DNA from: Clostridiales bacterium
Lineage (GTDB): Bacteria > Bacillota > Clostridia > Caldicoprobacterales > DTU083
Assembly: GCA_012839095.1 (NCBI GenBank)
Contig: DUOA01000093.1
Location: forward strand, 1-52,482
Length of the DNA: 52,482 bases
Direction of reading: 5' to 3'
The stretch's first letter is position 1. The number at the start of each line of letters is the position of its first letter. The position numbers were made by a program, and so were the translations under genes. The notes under the pieces are model-generated. The model saw only the letters and a program-made list of their open reading frames with translations. It did not search any database and was not told the DNA's origin. Below, in pieces: positions 8,869 to 17,915 of this stretch.

Positions 8869-9951
8869 TTAAATTATTTCCAGGTAATCCCGATCAGGCA
8901 ATTCAGGCAGTTTAAGAGACGGCAGCGTCTGATACCAGTATGCGACAGAAGAAATATCATCCTGCAAGGGCAGGTATTTTCCATAGCTGCGCCATCCCAA
9001 AGCCTGGATTGTAACCCTGATATCCTCCTCAAACCTAATAGGATCCATAATATGCCACCTGTATAAGCCAAACCTTTGCTGAGACTGATATACTCCATCC
9101 GGCCTGATTACCTGATGCAGACCTGCATAGGGAGTAGTATATTCCTGATATTGCTTTGTCTTCGGGTTCTCAAAATTATATGAACCGCAGAAATAATCCT
9201 CTGTTCCGGTTCCACAGATGGTAGGAAACTCCTTATCACCGTCCAGGTAAAATTTTATCTCGCCTTCTCCCCACCATCCGCAGTTATTGACACCCCATGC
9301 CATGTATGTACCTACATAATGCCCCTGCCCTTTCACATTATCGAGAATTGTGTATACACTCTTATATGGCAGCGGATTCACTCTTCTGAAATTTGCATGA
9401 AAATAAGCACAGTCATCAGGTACCTCAGTTAATGTATAGTTAATCTGATAATATAATATCATATCTTCATCTGCAATATTGGACATGGTTATTCTGCATC
9501 TCTTTCTGAAGGGCATTTCCCAATAACAATTGAAAGCACTTCCCGGGTTTACACAAACAGCCAAAGAGCTAAGCTGCGCATAACTTCCCCAGCCTGATGC
9601 AAAGAAATCTCCCACAGGACATTCAACTGATGGGTGTTCCTGATCATCCCAATATATTCTCAGGATGCTGAATCTCCAATTGCCGGTAGGTGTCATCCAT
9701 ATCTGCTGAATTGCGCCGGGCCCTTCTATATCAGCAAGTACAAAAGTTTCTCCGGCCTCAATTCGGACTGAAGGAGAAATTTTCCAACCCTGTCCTAAGT
9801 CCCTTGCGCAACTTGCTCCGGTTCCCTCAGTAGCCATTCCGCCCTTTGATTTTTCTCCGGTAAAATTCTCAGGACTGATGGAACGAGTCTTCGCCCTTGA
9901 AAGTCTTGATAAATTGCCCAGATTCAGGCCAAGTCCGTTAAATTGTGTCAT
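8869..9951 (-). CDS. DUF2961 / GH172-like glycosidase
   Basis: Protein of 360 residues with the DUF2961 fold, now classed as GH172, whose characterised members include a difructose-dianhydride synthase/hydrolase and D-arabinofuranosidases. Seen here: FVLADIEGPGAIQQIWMT near 70-87, the CPVGDFFASGWG segment near 111-122, GEGEIKFYLDGD at 228-239 and the hallmark GTGTEDYF at 247-254, whose Glu251 is a likely active-site acid. There is no signal peptide, so it acts inside the cell. AAGGAGGAAG precedes the ATG and a good promoter lies at 9988-10017. It is the first gene of a two-gene operon with the GH116 enzyme, suggesting that the pair trims an imported glycoside carrying a furanoside and a beta-linked sugar. 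The substrate is inference. Confidence 0.88.
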   Translation of the reverse strand: MTQFNGLGLNLGNLSRLSRAKTRSISPENFTGEKSKGGMATEGTGASCARDLGQGWKISPSVRIEAGETFVLADIEGPGAIQQIWMTPTGNWRFSILRIYWDDQEHPSVECPVGDFFASGWGSYAQLSSLAVCVNPGSAFNCYWEMPFRKRCRITMSNIADEDMILYYQINYTLTEVPDDCAYFHANFRRVNPLPYKSVYTILDNVKGQGHYVGTYMAWGVNNCGWWGEGEIKFYLDGDKEFPTICGTGTEDYFCGSYNFENPKTKQYQEYTTPYAGLHQVIRPDGVYQSQQRFGLYRWHIMDPIRFEEDIRVTIQALGWRSYGKYLPLQDDISSVAYWYQTLPSLKLPELPDRDYLEII

Positions 9952-9987
9952 TTTGCTTCCTCCTTGGTCTAATTTTGTTTTTGATTT

Positions 9988-10017
9988 ATTTTACCAGCAG
10001 AATAGTCCAAATGTCAA
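9988..10017 (-). promoter_or_regulatory. Sigma-A-like promoter for GH172-GH116 operon
   Basis: On the minus strand TTGACA (10017-10012) and TAAAAT (9993-9988) are separated by 18 bases. Transcription would begin about 30 bases before the DUF2961 ATG at 9951. No operator-like palindrome is obvious beside it. Confidence 0.7.
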
Positions 10018-10086
10018 AGTTTCCTTCAAGCCTGTTGAGCTGATGGATGAGAAAAGACTGATTCTTGTATATAACTATATATAACA

Positions 10087-10122
10087 AAAAGATCACTTCC
10101 GCTTTGCGTGAAGTGATCTTTT
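10087..10122 (-). terminator. Rho-independent terminator after dps-like gene
   Basis: A 13-base-pair perfect stem (AAAAGATCACTTC and its complement) with a short loop, flanked by A-runs and T-runs on both strands, so it can stop transcription in either direction. It lies about 75 bases after the Dps-like stop. Confidence 0.85.
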
Positions 10123-10196
10123 ATTAAGTATTAGTTCATATAATTGTCAGTGCAGCTGTTGGTGCTGCCGTTTTCCTGTTGATGTCAGCTGATAAG

Positions 10197-10631
10197 TTAT
10201 TCCAGCATGGATCTTACAAACCAAAGTTCCTTGCTGTAGCCGGCAACATGATCCTCGAACTCCATTACCACCTCAAAATCACCGTCTTCATCTGCATCAT
10301 TCCTGATTTCTGTAGCCAGTTTTTTCATATCATTCAGATAACCTTCCACAAGCTGCAGTGCTTCCTTGCATGAGAATTTATCTCCATCCAGCTCTTTGAT
10401 GGATGCATTCTGCAGGTAGTCCGCCAGTTTAGTTAAGGGTTTTTCACCTTTCATCTTCAGAATTTCGGCAACAGCATCAAATTTCTCGAAGAAGTCATCA
10501 TATAGCTTCTCAGTGTACTCATGAATCTGTACAAACTGTTTGCCTACAACATTCCAGTGAATATTATGCAGGTTAGCATTAAGAACTGCCAGGTTGGATA
10601 AATACTCATTCATCTTCTTATAGTCTTTCAT
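10197..10631 (-). CDS. Dps/ferritin-like DNA-protection protein
   Basis: Ferritin-like four-helix protein of 144 residues, the usual Dps size. The N-terminal helix holds NLAVLNANLHNIHWNVVG, with the His-Trp of the Dps ferroxidase site, followed by YDDFFEKFDAVAEILKMKGEKP with the conserved Asp/Glu ligands; the C-terminal part (DADEDGDFEVVMEFEDHVAGYSKELWFVRSML) is the last helix. Such proteins store iron at the expense of peroxide and may bind DNA. The ATG at 10631 is chosen because GGAGGG lies six bases upstream; the frame is open further but has no ribosome site. It is probably monocistronic, ending at the terminator at 10087-10122. A PerR-type operator was looked for but not clearly found. 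Confidence 0.88.
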   Translation of the reverse strand: MKDYKKMNEYLSNLAVLNANLHNIHWNVVGKQFVQIHEYTEKLYDDFFEKFDAVAEILKMKGEKPLTKLADYLQNASIKELDGDKFSCKEALQLVEGYLNDMKKLATEIRNDADEDGDFEVVMEFEDHVAGYSKELWFVRSMLE

Positions 10632-10746
10632 TTTTTCCCTCCGCTTTTTCTGTGTTGTGTTCTTTACTGCAGTAATCAATATGTTCTGCAGTTACTAATT
10701 ATTAATACCACATTTGTGATAAAATAAACGGGATTTAAGAGACTGT

Positions 10747-12381
10747 TTACGAGTAGGCCATTTCCATGAGCCTGGGTACAACCTGTTTCTTTCGGGAAAA
10801 CATCCCCTTTACAAAGATATTGTCCCTGCCTTTTTCCAGATTGAAAGCTGCCTGGGCCAGCCACTTTTCCTCCCCTGCCACAATGAGCTCTGTACCCCCC
10901 ATAACCAGACTGGTAAGCATAAGTACGGACAAATCCAGGTTATTGTCTCTGCAAAGGGCATTTAATTCTTCCTTAACCTGATCCAGGATCTCCTGATAGG
11001 CCTCAATGTCTCCTACATTGACCTGGGACACGGATACCCTGTAATTGCCCATAATAAACCTCTTCATATCCCTTGTTATAATGCTTCTTGTCGGAATGCC
11101 CACAAGGTTTTCGCCTTTTGACAGCATTCTTATCCCATACTCCTGTATATTGACTTCAGCTGTCTTTGCCAGATGCTCTGCCAGCTTTCTGTCCTCAGGG
11201 GTACAGGTAGGCGACTTGAATATCAGGGTATCAGACAAAATGCCGCTGAGCATAAGGCCGGCCATGTCTTTGGGGATCTCAATGTTGTTCTCCATAAAGG
11301 CCTTGCAGATTATGGTATTGGTGCTGCCAACAGGTTCAGCACGGTAGTAAAGCGGACCCATGGTCTGGAAATCGGATATCCTATGGTGGTCAATGACTTC
11401 CAGAATGCGATTTGTTTCAATACCGTCTATGGATTGGCTTTTTTCGTTGTGATCAACCAGAATAACTTCTTTAGGCTCTATGTCCATCAAATTGCTGCGT
11501 GAGAACATGCCGGCTATATTCCCATGCTCGTTGACAACAGGATAACTCCTGTATCTGGAAGTAATCAGATTTTTTCTAACATCCTCTATATCTTCAGAGA
11601 GAGCAAAATACTCAAGGTTCTCCTTCTTGACAAGATCGGAGACAGGCAAGGCAAGGTTAACAGCCTGAACCAGCTCATACATATTCTTACGTGAGGAGAA
11701 TATAACGCCCCTATAATCCGGTATGGTCTTAAGAGCAGAGCTGTCTTCCACATCAGCGACGATAATATATTTGGGTTCCAGCGAAAAAATAAAGCCTGCT
11801 GCATATTCGTGTTTATTGCAGATTATAAGTCCGTTTTTGGAAATACGGCGGTAGTATGTCAGATCGCTGAATATATAGACATGTCCCTTAAACACATCCT
11901 CCTTCAGCTGTCCCTGCAGGATGGAGAGTTCCAATACATCCAAAAGATTGGGTATGGGTATCTCGAGTTCCTTCATATGATTTTGCTGAAGTGAAATCAT
12001 GGCAGGAACCAGATCTGTTATAGATATGATGCCCATCAGACGCTCTCGCTCGTCGGCTACGGGCAGTGTTTTGCCGCTGGTATTGACTATCTTTTTGACA
12101 ACCTCCAAAATGGAGTCCTGTTCATGAACCGGTGAAATATGCTCCAGCCGCATATCAGATACCTTTGGCTTCAGGTTGTCCAATTTGACCGGTACATCCA
12201 CTCCGAAATAATCCAGGCAGAAGGATGTCTCCATATTGATTCCGCCAAGGACTGCAGGAATGTATTCCTTATCCGGATCCAACATGTTTTTTAAGTATGC
12301 ATAAGTTATTGCAGCACAGGTTGAATCGGTATCAGGGTTTTTGTGTCCGAATATATAAACAGTCTTTCTGTTGTATGGCAA
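10747..12381 (-). CDS. CBS/DRTGG-domain family II inorganic pyrophosphatase
   Basis: Manganese-dependent inorganic pyrophosphatase of the DHH superfamily with regulatory insert, 544 residues from the chosen start. The DHH core shows HKNPDTDS at 13-20, VDHNEKS near 309-315 and the DHHR motif at 331-334. Between the core halves lie a first CBS motif (around 75-125), a DRTGG-like domain (around 145-240) and a second CBS motif (around 245-300). In characterised clostridial members these bind adenine nucleotides and diadenosine polyphosphates and tune activity. The start is TTG at 12381 with GGAGG seven bases upstream; a GTG at 12408 in the same frame has no ribosome site. It follows aconitase by 32 bases and may be read from the aconitase promoter. 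Confidence 0.9.
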   Translation of the reverse strand: MPYNRKTVYIFGHKNPDTDSTCAAITYAYLKNMLDPDKEYIPAVLGGINMETSFCLDYFGVDVPVKLDNLKPKVSDMRLEHISPVHEQDSILEVVKKIVNTSGKTLPVADERERLMGIISITDLVPAMISLQQNHMKELEIPIPNLLDVLELSILQGQLKEDVFKGHVYIFSDLTYYRRISKNGLIICNKHEYAAGFIFSLEPKYIIVADVEDSSALKTIPDYRGVIFSSRKNMYELVQAVNLALPVSDLVKKENLEYFALSEDIEDVRKNLITSRYRSYPVVNEHGNIAGMFSRSNLMDIEPKEVILVDHNEKSQSIDGIETNRILEVIDHHRISDFQTMGPLYYRAEPVGSTNTIICKAFMENNIEIPKDMAGLMLSGILSDTLIFKSPTCTPEDRKLAEHLAKTAEVNIQEYGIRMLSKGENLVGIPTRSIITRDMKRFIMGNYRVSVSQVNVGDIEAYQEILDQVKEELNALCRDNNLDLSVLMLTSLVMGGTELIVAGEEKWLAQAAFNLEKGRDNIFVKGMFSRKKQVVPRLMEMAYS

Positions 12382-12413
12382 ATCTCTTTCCTCCATTACA
12401 TAATTCACAAAGC

Positions 12414-15125
12414 TTAAGCTTCATTCAGGAAACTGCGAAGAATCATGTTCAATATACCGCCATGTTCATAGTATTCCAGTTCCACATTGCTTTCCAGCCG
12501 TGCAACAGCCTTAAAATGAAATGCAGTGCCGTCCCTGCGAATGCCGGTTATGTCCACCGGCTTATTTGGAGCCAGCTCAGTAACGCCCTCAATTTGGAAG
12601 GTTTCATATCCGGTTATGCCCAGTTTATCTGCGTTCTCTCCCTCCATAAACTGAAGGGGCAGTACACCCATTCCAATCAGGTTGCTCCTGTGAATTCTCT
12701 CAAAGCTTTCCGCCAGCACCGCTTTGACTCCAAGAAGGGCGGTTCCTTTTGCTGCCCAGTCCCTGGAGCTGCCGGTTCCATATTCCCTGCCTGCAACCAC
12801 AATCAGAGGAATCCCTTTATCTTTGTATTTCATGCCGGCTCTGTATATGGACATGATCTCGCCGCTGGGTATATGTCTGGTAAAGCCGCCTTCCACCTCC
12901 GGGAGCATCCTGTTACGAATACGAATATTGGCAAAGGTGCCCCTCATCATTACTTCATGGGTACCCCTCCGGGAACCGTAGGAGTTATAGTGCTGCGGCT
13001 CAACATTTTGCGAAGTTAGGTGGATTCCTGCATCCGATGTTTCCGGAATGCTGCCTGCGGGAGAGATATGATCTGTTGTTACCGAATCCCCAAGCAGAGC
13101 CAGAACATGTGCTCCTGAAATATTTCTCAGCTTTTCAGGCTGAGTTCCCATATTATCAAAGAAGGGCGGCTTCCTGATATAGGTAGAGGATTCACTCCAC
13201 TGATACAGCTGATCATCCGGAGCCTGCAGGCTGTTCCAAAGCTCATTCTGTTTAAGTATATCCCTGTATCTGCTTCTGTACATCTCAGGCGTTATAACTT
13301 TGTGAATAGTATCGTATATTTCCTTGGGATCGGGCCATATATCCTTTAAGTATACCGGCTGGTTCTCAGGCGTATATCCTATAGGCTCTGAATCAAAATC
13401 AATCTGAATGGTGCCTGCCAGGCCATAAGCTACAACAAGAAGAGGCGATGCAAGAAAGTTCATTTTCGTCAGAGGATGAATCCGCCCTTCGAAATTCCGA
13501 TTGCCGCTAAGGACTGATGCCACTGTAATATCATGCTTGACTATGGCTTTAGTGACCTCTTCCGCCAATGGACCGCTGTTGCCGATACAGGTAGTACAGC
13601 CATATCCCACTATATTGTAGCCCAGCTCTTCCAAATAGGTAAGTAAGCCGGACTTTTCCAGGTAATCGGTCACCACCAGGGAACCCGGTGCCAGACTGCT
13701 CTTCACATATCGGGGCTTTTTCAGGCCCAGTTCCACGGCTTTTTTAGCCAGCAGGCCTGCCCCTATAATAACAGCAGGGTTTGAAGTGTTAGTGCAGCTG
13801 GTTATGGCAGATATCACAACAGCACCTGTCTTCAGCTGCTCCCTTGTTCCGTCCCTGTACTCTATCTCTGCAATCTTATCTATCTCCCCTGCATCCAGAC
13901 CGTATCCACCATCCGAAATGGGGGTAACTGCCAGATAGGAAACCTTTTTCTTCATTTCCCTCAGCGGGATGCGATCCTGGGGTCGTCTGGGTCCTGCCAG
14001 GCTGGGTTCCACTGAAGACAGATCCAGATGAAGCTCATCGGTAAAGAGCGGTTTCTCATCGGCTTCCGTTCTGTACATGCCCTGCGCTTTAAAATATTTC
14101 TCTGCTAGAAGTATCTGTTCTTCGCTTCTTCCTGTAGCTCTTAAGTAGTCCAGCGTCTTGTCATCTACGGGGAAATATGCTGCTGTAGCTCCATACTCGG
14201 GACACATGTTGGCTATGGTAGCCCTATCCTCCACACTGATATTTCTTACACCTTCCCCGTAAAATTCCACGAATTTTCCCACCACCCCTGTTTTTCGCAG
14301 AATATTGGTGATTGTAAGAACCAGGTCGGTTGCAGTGGCTCCTGCCGGAAGGCTGCCTGACAGCTCAAAGCCTATGATATCCGGCAAAAGGAAATATAAC
14401 GGCTGTCCCAGCATGCAGGCCTCTGCTTCTATACCGCCAACACCCCATCCCAATACACCAATTCCGTTAATCATGGTTGTATGAGAATCGGTACCGACCA
14501 AGGTATCCGGTAATACAACACGTCCCTTGTCAGTCATCCTGGTGGATGCAACTGAAGCCAGATATTCAAGGTTCACCTGATGCACAATTCCTACCGACGG
14601 GGGGAAAACACGGAAATTTGAAAAGGCATTTTGCGCCCATTTGAGCAGTTTGTAGCGTTCCTCGTTGCGTTCAAATTCTCTCCGGACATTGTAGTCCAGC
14701 GATTCGCGCGATCCGAAGGAATCAACTATAACAGAGTGATCTATTACAAGATCAACCGGCACAGCAGGATTTATTTTCTCAGGATCTCCACCCATTTCCT
14801 TCAGTTTGGCCCGCATGGCTGCCAAGTCCACTGCAACCGGAACTCCCGTAAAATCCTGCAATACGATACGAGATGGAATAAATGGGATTTCACCGTCAGT
14901 GCCTTTACCGTTCCAGGAGGAAATCCTTTCAATATGTTCCATGGTTATCAGCTTTCCGTCAAAATTTCGCAATGCAGATTCCAGCAGAATTTTCAGGGAA
15001 AAAGGCAGCCTGGAAAGTCTGTCTCCCGACTTGTCCAGTGAGGAGATATCATAATATAGATAGTCCTTTCCGCTCACAGACAGTTTTTTTACGGCCGAAT
15101 CCGAATTGAAATAGATGTTATCCAT
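12414..15125 (-). CDS. acnA: Aconitate hydratase (AcnA)
   Basis: Iron-sulphur enzyme of 903 residues that interconverts citrate and isocitrate, the standard AcnA/IRP1-type length. The three cluster ligands are visible: Cys444 in ITSCTNTSNP and Cys510 and Cys513 in GCTTCIGNSGP. VGTDSHTTMINGIGVLGWGVGG (near 210-231) is the aconitase signature, and the swivelling C-terminal domain contains REYGTGSSRDWAAKGT. An AGAGAGG site precedes the ATG. A TATAAT on the minus strand at 15171-15166, about 40 bases upstream, is a plausible -10 element, though the -35 is poor. The pyrophosphatase follows closely. No isocitrate dehydrogenase or citrate synthase gene is in the window. Confidence 0.97.
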   Translation of the reverse strand: MDNIYFNSDSAVKKLSVSGKDYLYYDISSLDKSGDRLSRLPFSLKILLESALRNFDGKLITMEHIERISSWNGKGTDGEIPFIPSRIVLQDFTGVPVAVDLAAMRAKLKEMGGDPEKINPAVPVDLVIDHSVIVDSFGSRESLDYNVRREFERNEERYKLLKWAQNAFSNFRVFPPSVGIVHQVNLEYLASVASTRMTDKGRVVLPDTLVGTDSHTTMINGIGVLGWGVGGIEAEACMLGQPLYFLLPDIIGFELSGSLPAGATATDLVLTITNILRKTGVVGKFVEFYGEGVRNISVEDRATIANMCPEYGATAAYFPVDDKTLDYLRATGRSEEQILLAEKYFKAQGMYRTEADEKPLFTDELHLDLSSVEPSLAGPRRPQDRIPLREMKKKVSYLAVTPISDGGYGLDAGEIDKIAEIEYRDGTREQLKTGAVVISAITSCTNTSNPAVIIGAGLLAKKAVELGLKKPRYVKSSLAPGSLVVTDYLEKSGLLTYLEELGYNIVGYGCTTCIGNSGPLAEEVTKAIVKHDITVASVLSGNRNFEGRIHPLTKMNFLASPLLVVAYGLAGTIQIDFDSEPIGYTPENQPVYLKDIWPDPKEIYDTIHKVITPEMYRSRYRDILKQNELWNSLQAPDDQLYQWSESSTYIRKPPFFDNMGTQPEKLRNISGAHVLALLGDSVTTDHISPAGSIPETSDAGIHLTSQNVEPQHYNSYGSRRGTHEVMMRGTFANIRIRNRMLPEVEGGFTRHIPSGEIMSIYRAGMKYKDKGIPLIVVAGREYGTGSSRDWAAKGTALLGVKAVLAESFERIHRSNLIGMGVLPLQFMEGENADKLGITGYETFQIEGVTELAPNKPVDITGIRRDGTAFHFKAVARLESNVELEYYEHGGILNMILRSFLNEA

Positions 15126-15223
15126 TTTTCTAACCTCTCTTGTTTACCAATTTCATACCAAAAGTATTATAACCTGAATATACCTGTGCAAATCACCAAT
15201 TGCCTCCGGAATGCAGAGGTTTA

Positions 15224-16351
15224 TTACAGCATCTCATATGTCAGATCTCTGATGGTGGGATGTATTGTCTGATAGGCATATTCACAACCCAAAACATGCT
15301 GAACATAGAAGATTGCCAGGTGATTTTCAGGATCTATCAGCGCATAAGCGCCTGCTGCTCCATCCCATCCAAACTCACCTAAAGGACTCTTTGCACAGGA
15401 GGCCTTACTGTCAATATGAACACGCACGCCCAGGCCATAACTGTAGCCTGCCCTTCCGAAAGCAGCAAAATCCTTTACGGACTCACCGCTTAATTGGTCT
15501 GTACGCATAAGGTCAATGGATTCGGCTGCGATAATCCGATTGCCATTGTATGCTGCTCCTCCATTGGATAAAGCATCCAGAAACAGTATGAAATCCTGTA
15601 CTGTTGAAATCAGACCGGCTCCACCGCTTTTATAGTTGGGAGACAAAACATACCCGTTTTCCATGTGGATTGGTTTCGCAGTCCGGGATAAGACATCATA
15701 CCGATACTGTTGTGACATCAAAGCTCTTCTGTCAGCCGTCAGTTCAAATCCGGTATTGCTCATGTTCAAAGGCATAAAAATAGATTTATCCAGATACTGA
15801 TCAAAAGACATGCCTGACACTGCTTCTACAAGCGCTCCAAGGACATCATGACTTAAACTGTACTGAAAGCGCGTTCCCGGTTCGAAATCCAATGGTTCCT
15901 GTGACAGGGCTCTTATAAACTCCCGTGTTGATATCTGTCCGTTCGAATCCTTTACAGCTTTAGTTAGTGATGGGGTATTGATATTATAATTAAGACCGCT
16001 TTGCATAGACATCAGATGCCTGATTGTCATCCTGTTTTGTGCCGGTTTTGTTCCGGTTTCATGCTTCACCATCAAATTTCCGTACTCGGGAAGGTACTTG
16101 TCAACCGGATCATCCAGGGAAATAAGGCCCCTTTCGACCAATTGCATTACGGCAGTGCATGTAACCAATTTGGTTGCGGAATAAAGCCAGTAGGTAGTAT
16201 CCAGCTCTGTCGGTTTTGTTTTTTCAGTATCGGTATAACCCGCTGTGTGGTGATATATCGGTTCATGATGGTGATACACCATGCAGCTGCACCCTGGTAT
16301 GCCGTAGCTTTGAAGCGAGTCCAGATAATATGTAAGCTTACTGTCTTTCAT
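15224..16351 (-). CDS. Beta-lactamase-family serine hydrolase
   Basis: Serine hydrolase of 375 residues in the class C beta-lactamase/D,D-peptidase/esterase superfamily. The catalytic SxxK motif is Ser58-Ala-Thr-Lys61 (YSATKL), the second motif is Tyr164-Ser in FQYSLSHDVLG, and the third, normally KTG or HxG, appears as GWDGAAGAYA near the C-terminus. There is no signal peptide or membrane helix, so it is probably a cytoplasmic esterase or peptidase-like enzyme and not a resistance lactamase. AGAAGGGGG lies a few bases before the ATG. The gene stands alone, divergent from the rsuA-type gene. Substrate unknown. Confidence 0.85.
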   Translation of the reverse strand: MKDSKLTYYLDSLQSYGIPGCSCMVYHHHEPIYHHTAGYTDTEKTKPTELDTTYWLYSATKLVTCTAVMQLVERGLISLDDPVDKYLPEYGNLMVKHETGTKPAQNRMTIRHLMSMQSGLNYNINTPSLTKAVKDSNGQISTREFIRALSQEPLDFEPGTRFQYSLSHDVLGALVEAVSGMSFDQYLDKSIFMPLNMSNTGFELTADRRALMSQQYRYDVLSRTAKPIHMENGYVLSPNYKSGGAGLISTVQDFILFLDALSNGGAAYNGNRIIAAESIDLMRTDQLSGESVKDFAAFGRAGYSYGLGVRVHIDSKASCAKSPLGEFGWDGAAGAYALIDPENHLAIFYVQHVLGCEYAYQTIHPTIRDLTYEML

Positions 16352-16453
16352 TCGAAAATCCCCCTTCTTATTACATTACAATCATTATTTTACACCATAA
16401 TGTATCTTCTTTGTAGAAAATTTTACCTGCATCCTGCTTAGATATCCCTTTGA

Positions 16454-16483
16454 TTGAAGCCGTCCGGCAGGATGTGCTATAAT
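16454..16483 (+). promoter_or_regulatory. Probable promoter of pseudouridine synthase-methyltransferase pair
   Basis: TTGAAG (16454-16459) and TATAAT (16478-16483) are 18 bases apart, with TGTGC before the -10. Transcription would start about 25 bases before the ATG at 16517. Confidence 0.5.
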
Positions 16484-16516
16484 ATTTTCAATACAGCCGG
16501 AAAGTTGGTATGAACA

Positions 16517-17269
16517 ATGGAAAAACCTAAATTAAGCAGGGCAAGATTGGATAAAATACTGGCAAACTCCGGCTATGGAAGCCGGAAAGAAGTGAAGGCA
16601 CTAATCAAGGCAGGAAATATAACTGTCTCCGGAAAAGTCATAAAGGACCCGGGGTATCTGGTGGATTTGGATAAAGAATTACCGGCTGTGGATGGTGAAA
16701 TAGTCAACTACAGCAGATTTCACTATCTGATGATGAACAAGCCTGCTGGTGTAGTTTCCTCTACCTGGGATCCAAACAGTAAAACAGTAATAGATCTCCT
16801 GACACCGCCCTACGACAAGTTTGACTTATTCCCAGCGGGACGATTGGACAAGGATACAGAAGGTCTGTTGCTTATAACCAACGACGGACAGCTTGCCCAT
16901 AATCTCCTGTCGCCCAAAAAGGGTGTTCCCAAAACCTACTATGCCGAAGTATCAGGACAAGTGAGTCCTGAGGATGTCCAGGCCTTCAGGCAGGGAATTC
17001 CTCTGGAAGAAGGCTTCGTCACTCTCCCCGCCAGGCTGGATATATTGGCAAGCGGAGAAATATCAAAAGTTATGGTTACTGTCTGCGAAGGAAAATTCCA
17101 TCAGGTTAAGCGTATGTTTCAGGCTTTGGGCAAGAAGGTATGTTATCTGAAACGAATCTCCATTGGCAGTCTGAAGCTGGATGAAGGGCTGCAACCCGGA
17201 ACTTTCAGGGAATTAACTGAAAAGGAAGTTGAAGCTTTGAATAATCTTAAAACAAACCGATATTTATAA
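16517..17269 (+). CDS. RsuA/RluB-family rRNA pseudouridine synthase
   Basis: Pseudouridine synthase of 250 residues. An S4 RNA-binding domain fills residues 7-60 (RLDKILANSGYGSRKEVKALI). The catalytic domain shows MMNKPAGVVSS (72-82) and GRLDKDTEGLLL (108-119), where Asp111 is the invariant nucleophile, then TYYAEVSG and KFHQVKRMFQALGKKV, both family motifs. Members modify U516 of 16S rRNA (RsuA) or a large-subunit site (RluB); the length and lack of extension favour the RsuA-like group found in Firmicutes, but the target site is not certain. It is followed after 40 bases by a methyltransferase gene, likely in the same transcript. Confidence 0.92.
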   Translation: MEKPKLSRARLDKILANSGYGSRKEVKALIKAGNITVSGKVIKDPGYLVDLDKELPAVDGEIVNYSRFHYLMMNKPAGVVSSTWDPNSKTVIDLLTPPYDKFDLFPAGRLDKDTEGLLLITNDGQLAHNLLSPKKGVPKTYYAEVSGQVSPEDVQAFRQGIPLEEGFVTLPARLDILASGEISKVMVTVCEGKFHQVKRMFQALGKKVCYLKRISIGSLKLDEGLQPGTFRELTEKEVEALNNLKTNRYL

Positions 17270-17309
17270 GATGAATCCTACTGATATTTAATAAGGAGTA
17301 AAAATTACA

Positions 17310-17915
17310 ATGGAGCATTATTACACGCAAAATCCACAGTCTCCCCGCGACATAAAGAGTATCAGTTTTAAGATAAAAGACATGTTTCTTGAGCTGTATA
17401 CGGATTCCAGCGTCTTTTCCAAAACCAAGGTGGACTATGGCAGCGAAATCCTCATAAAATCTCTGCCTGAATTGTCAGGAAATATCCTGGACCTGGGATG
17501 CGGCTATGGCGTGATCGGGCTGAGTCTGGCAAAATTGTATCCGGAATCACAGGTGACGCTGGTGGACATAAATCAGCGCGCAGTGGAACTGACTCTTCGG
17601 AACATTGAAAGAAATCAGATAAAAAACGCCAATGCCCATGTAAGCAACGGCTTTCAGCAGGTTGACGGCTTGTTTAATACCATTGTAAGCAACCCGCCCA
17701 TCCGGGCAGGCAAAAACATAATCTATCCCCTGTTCGAACAAAGCATAAACTACCTTCACCCCGGCGGTTCTCTGTATCTGGTTATACAAAAACGACAGGG
17801 AGCTAAGTCTGCCGTTGCCAAACTGCAGTCAATATTCGGTAACTGCAGGGTTATTTACAAGCAGGGAGGTTACTGGATTCTGGAAAGCACCAAAATATCA
17901 GCTCAGTCCGGGTAA
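17310..17915 (+). CDS. Class I SAM-dependent methyltransferase (RsmC-like)
   Basis: Methyltransferase of 201 residues. The SAM-binding motif I is ILDLGCGYGVIGLSLA (59-74), the acidic end of strand 2 is LVDINQRAVEL (84-94), and the catalytic motif IV is SNPPIRAGK (127-135). This NPPI pattern and overall length match the C-terminal half of RsmC/RlmG, guanine-N2 methyltransferases of ribosomal RNA; Firmicutes carry this single-domain version. Its position after a pseudouridine synthase supports rRNA modification. AAGGAG lies 11 bases before the ATG. Its 3' end overlaps that of the convergent HAD gene by 18 bases. Confidence 0.88.
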   Translation: MEHYYTQNPQSPRDIKSISFKIKDMFLELYTDSSVFSKTKVDYGSEILIKSLPELSGNILDLGCGYGVIGLSLAKLYPESQVTLVDINQRAVELTLRNIERNQIKNANAHVSNGFQQVDGLFNTIVSNPPIRAGKNIIYPLFEQSINYLHPGGSLYLVIQKRQGAKSAVAKLQSIFGNCRVIYKQGGYWILESTKISAQSG

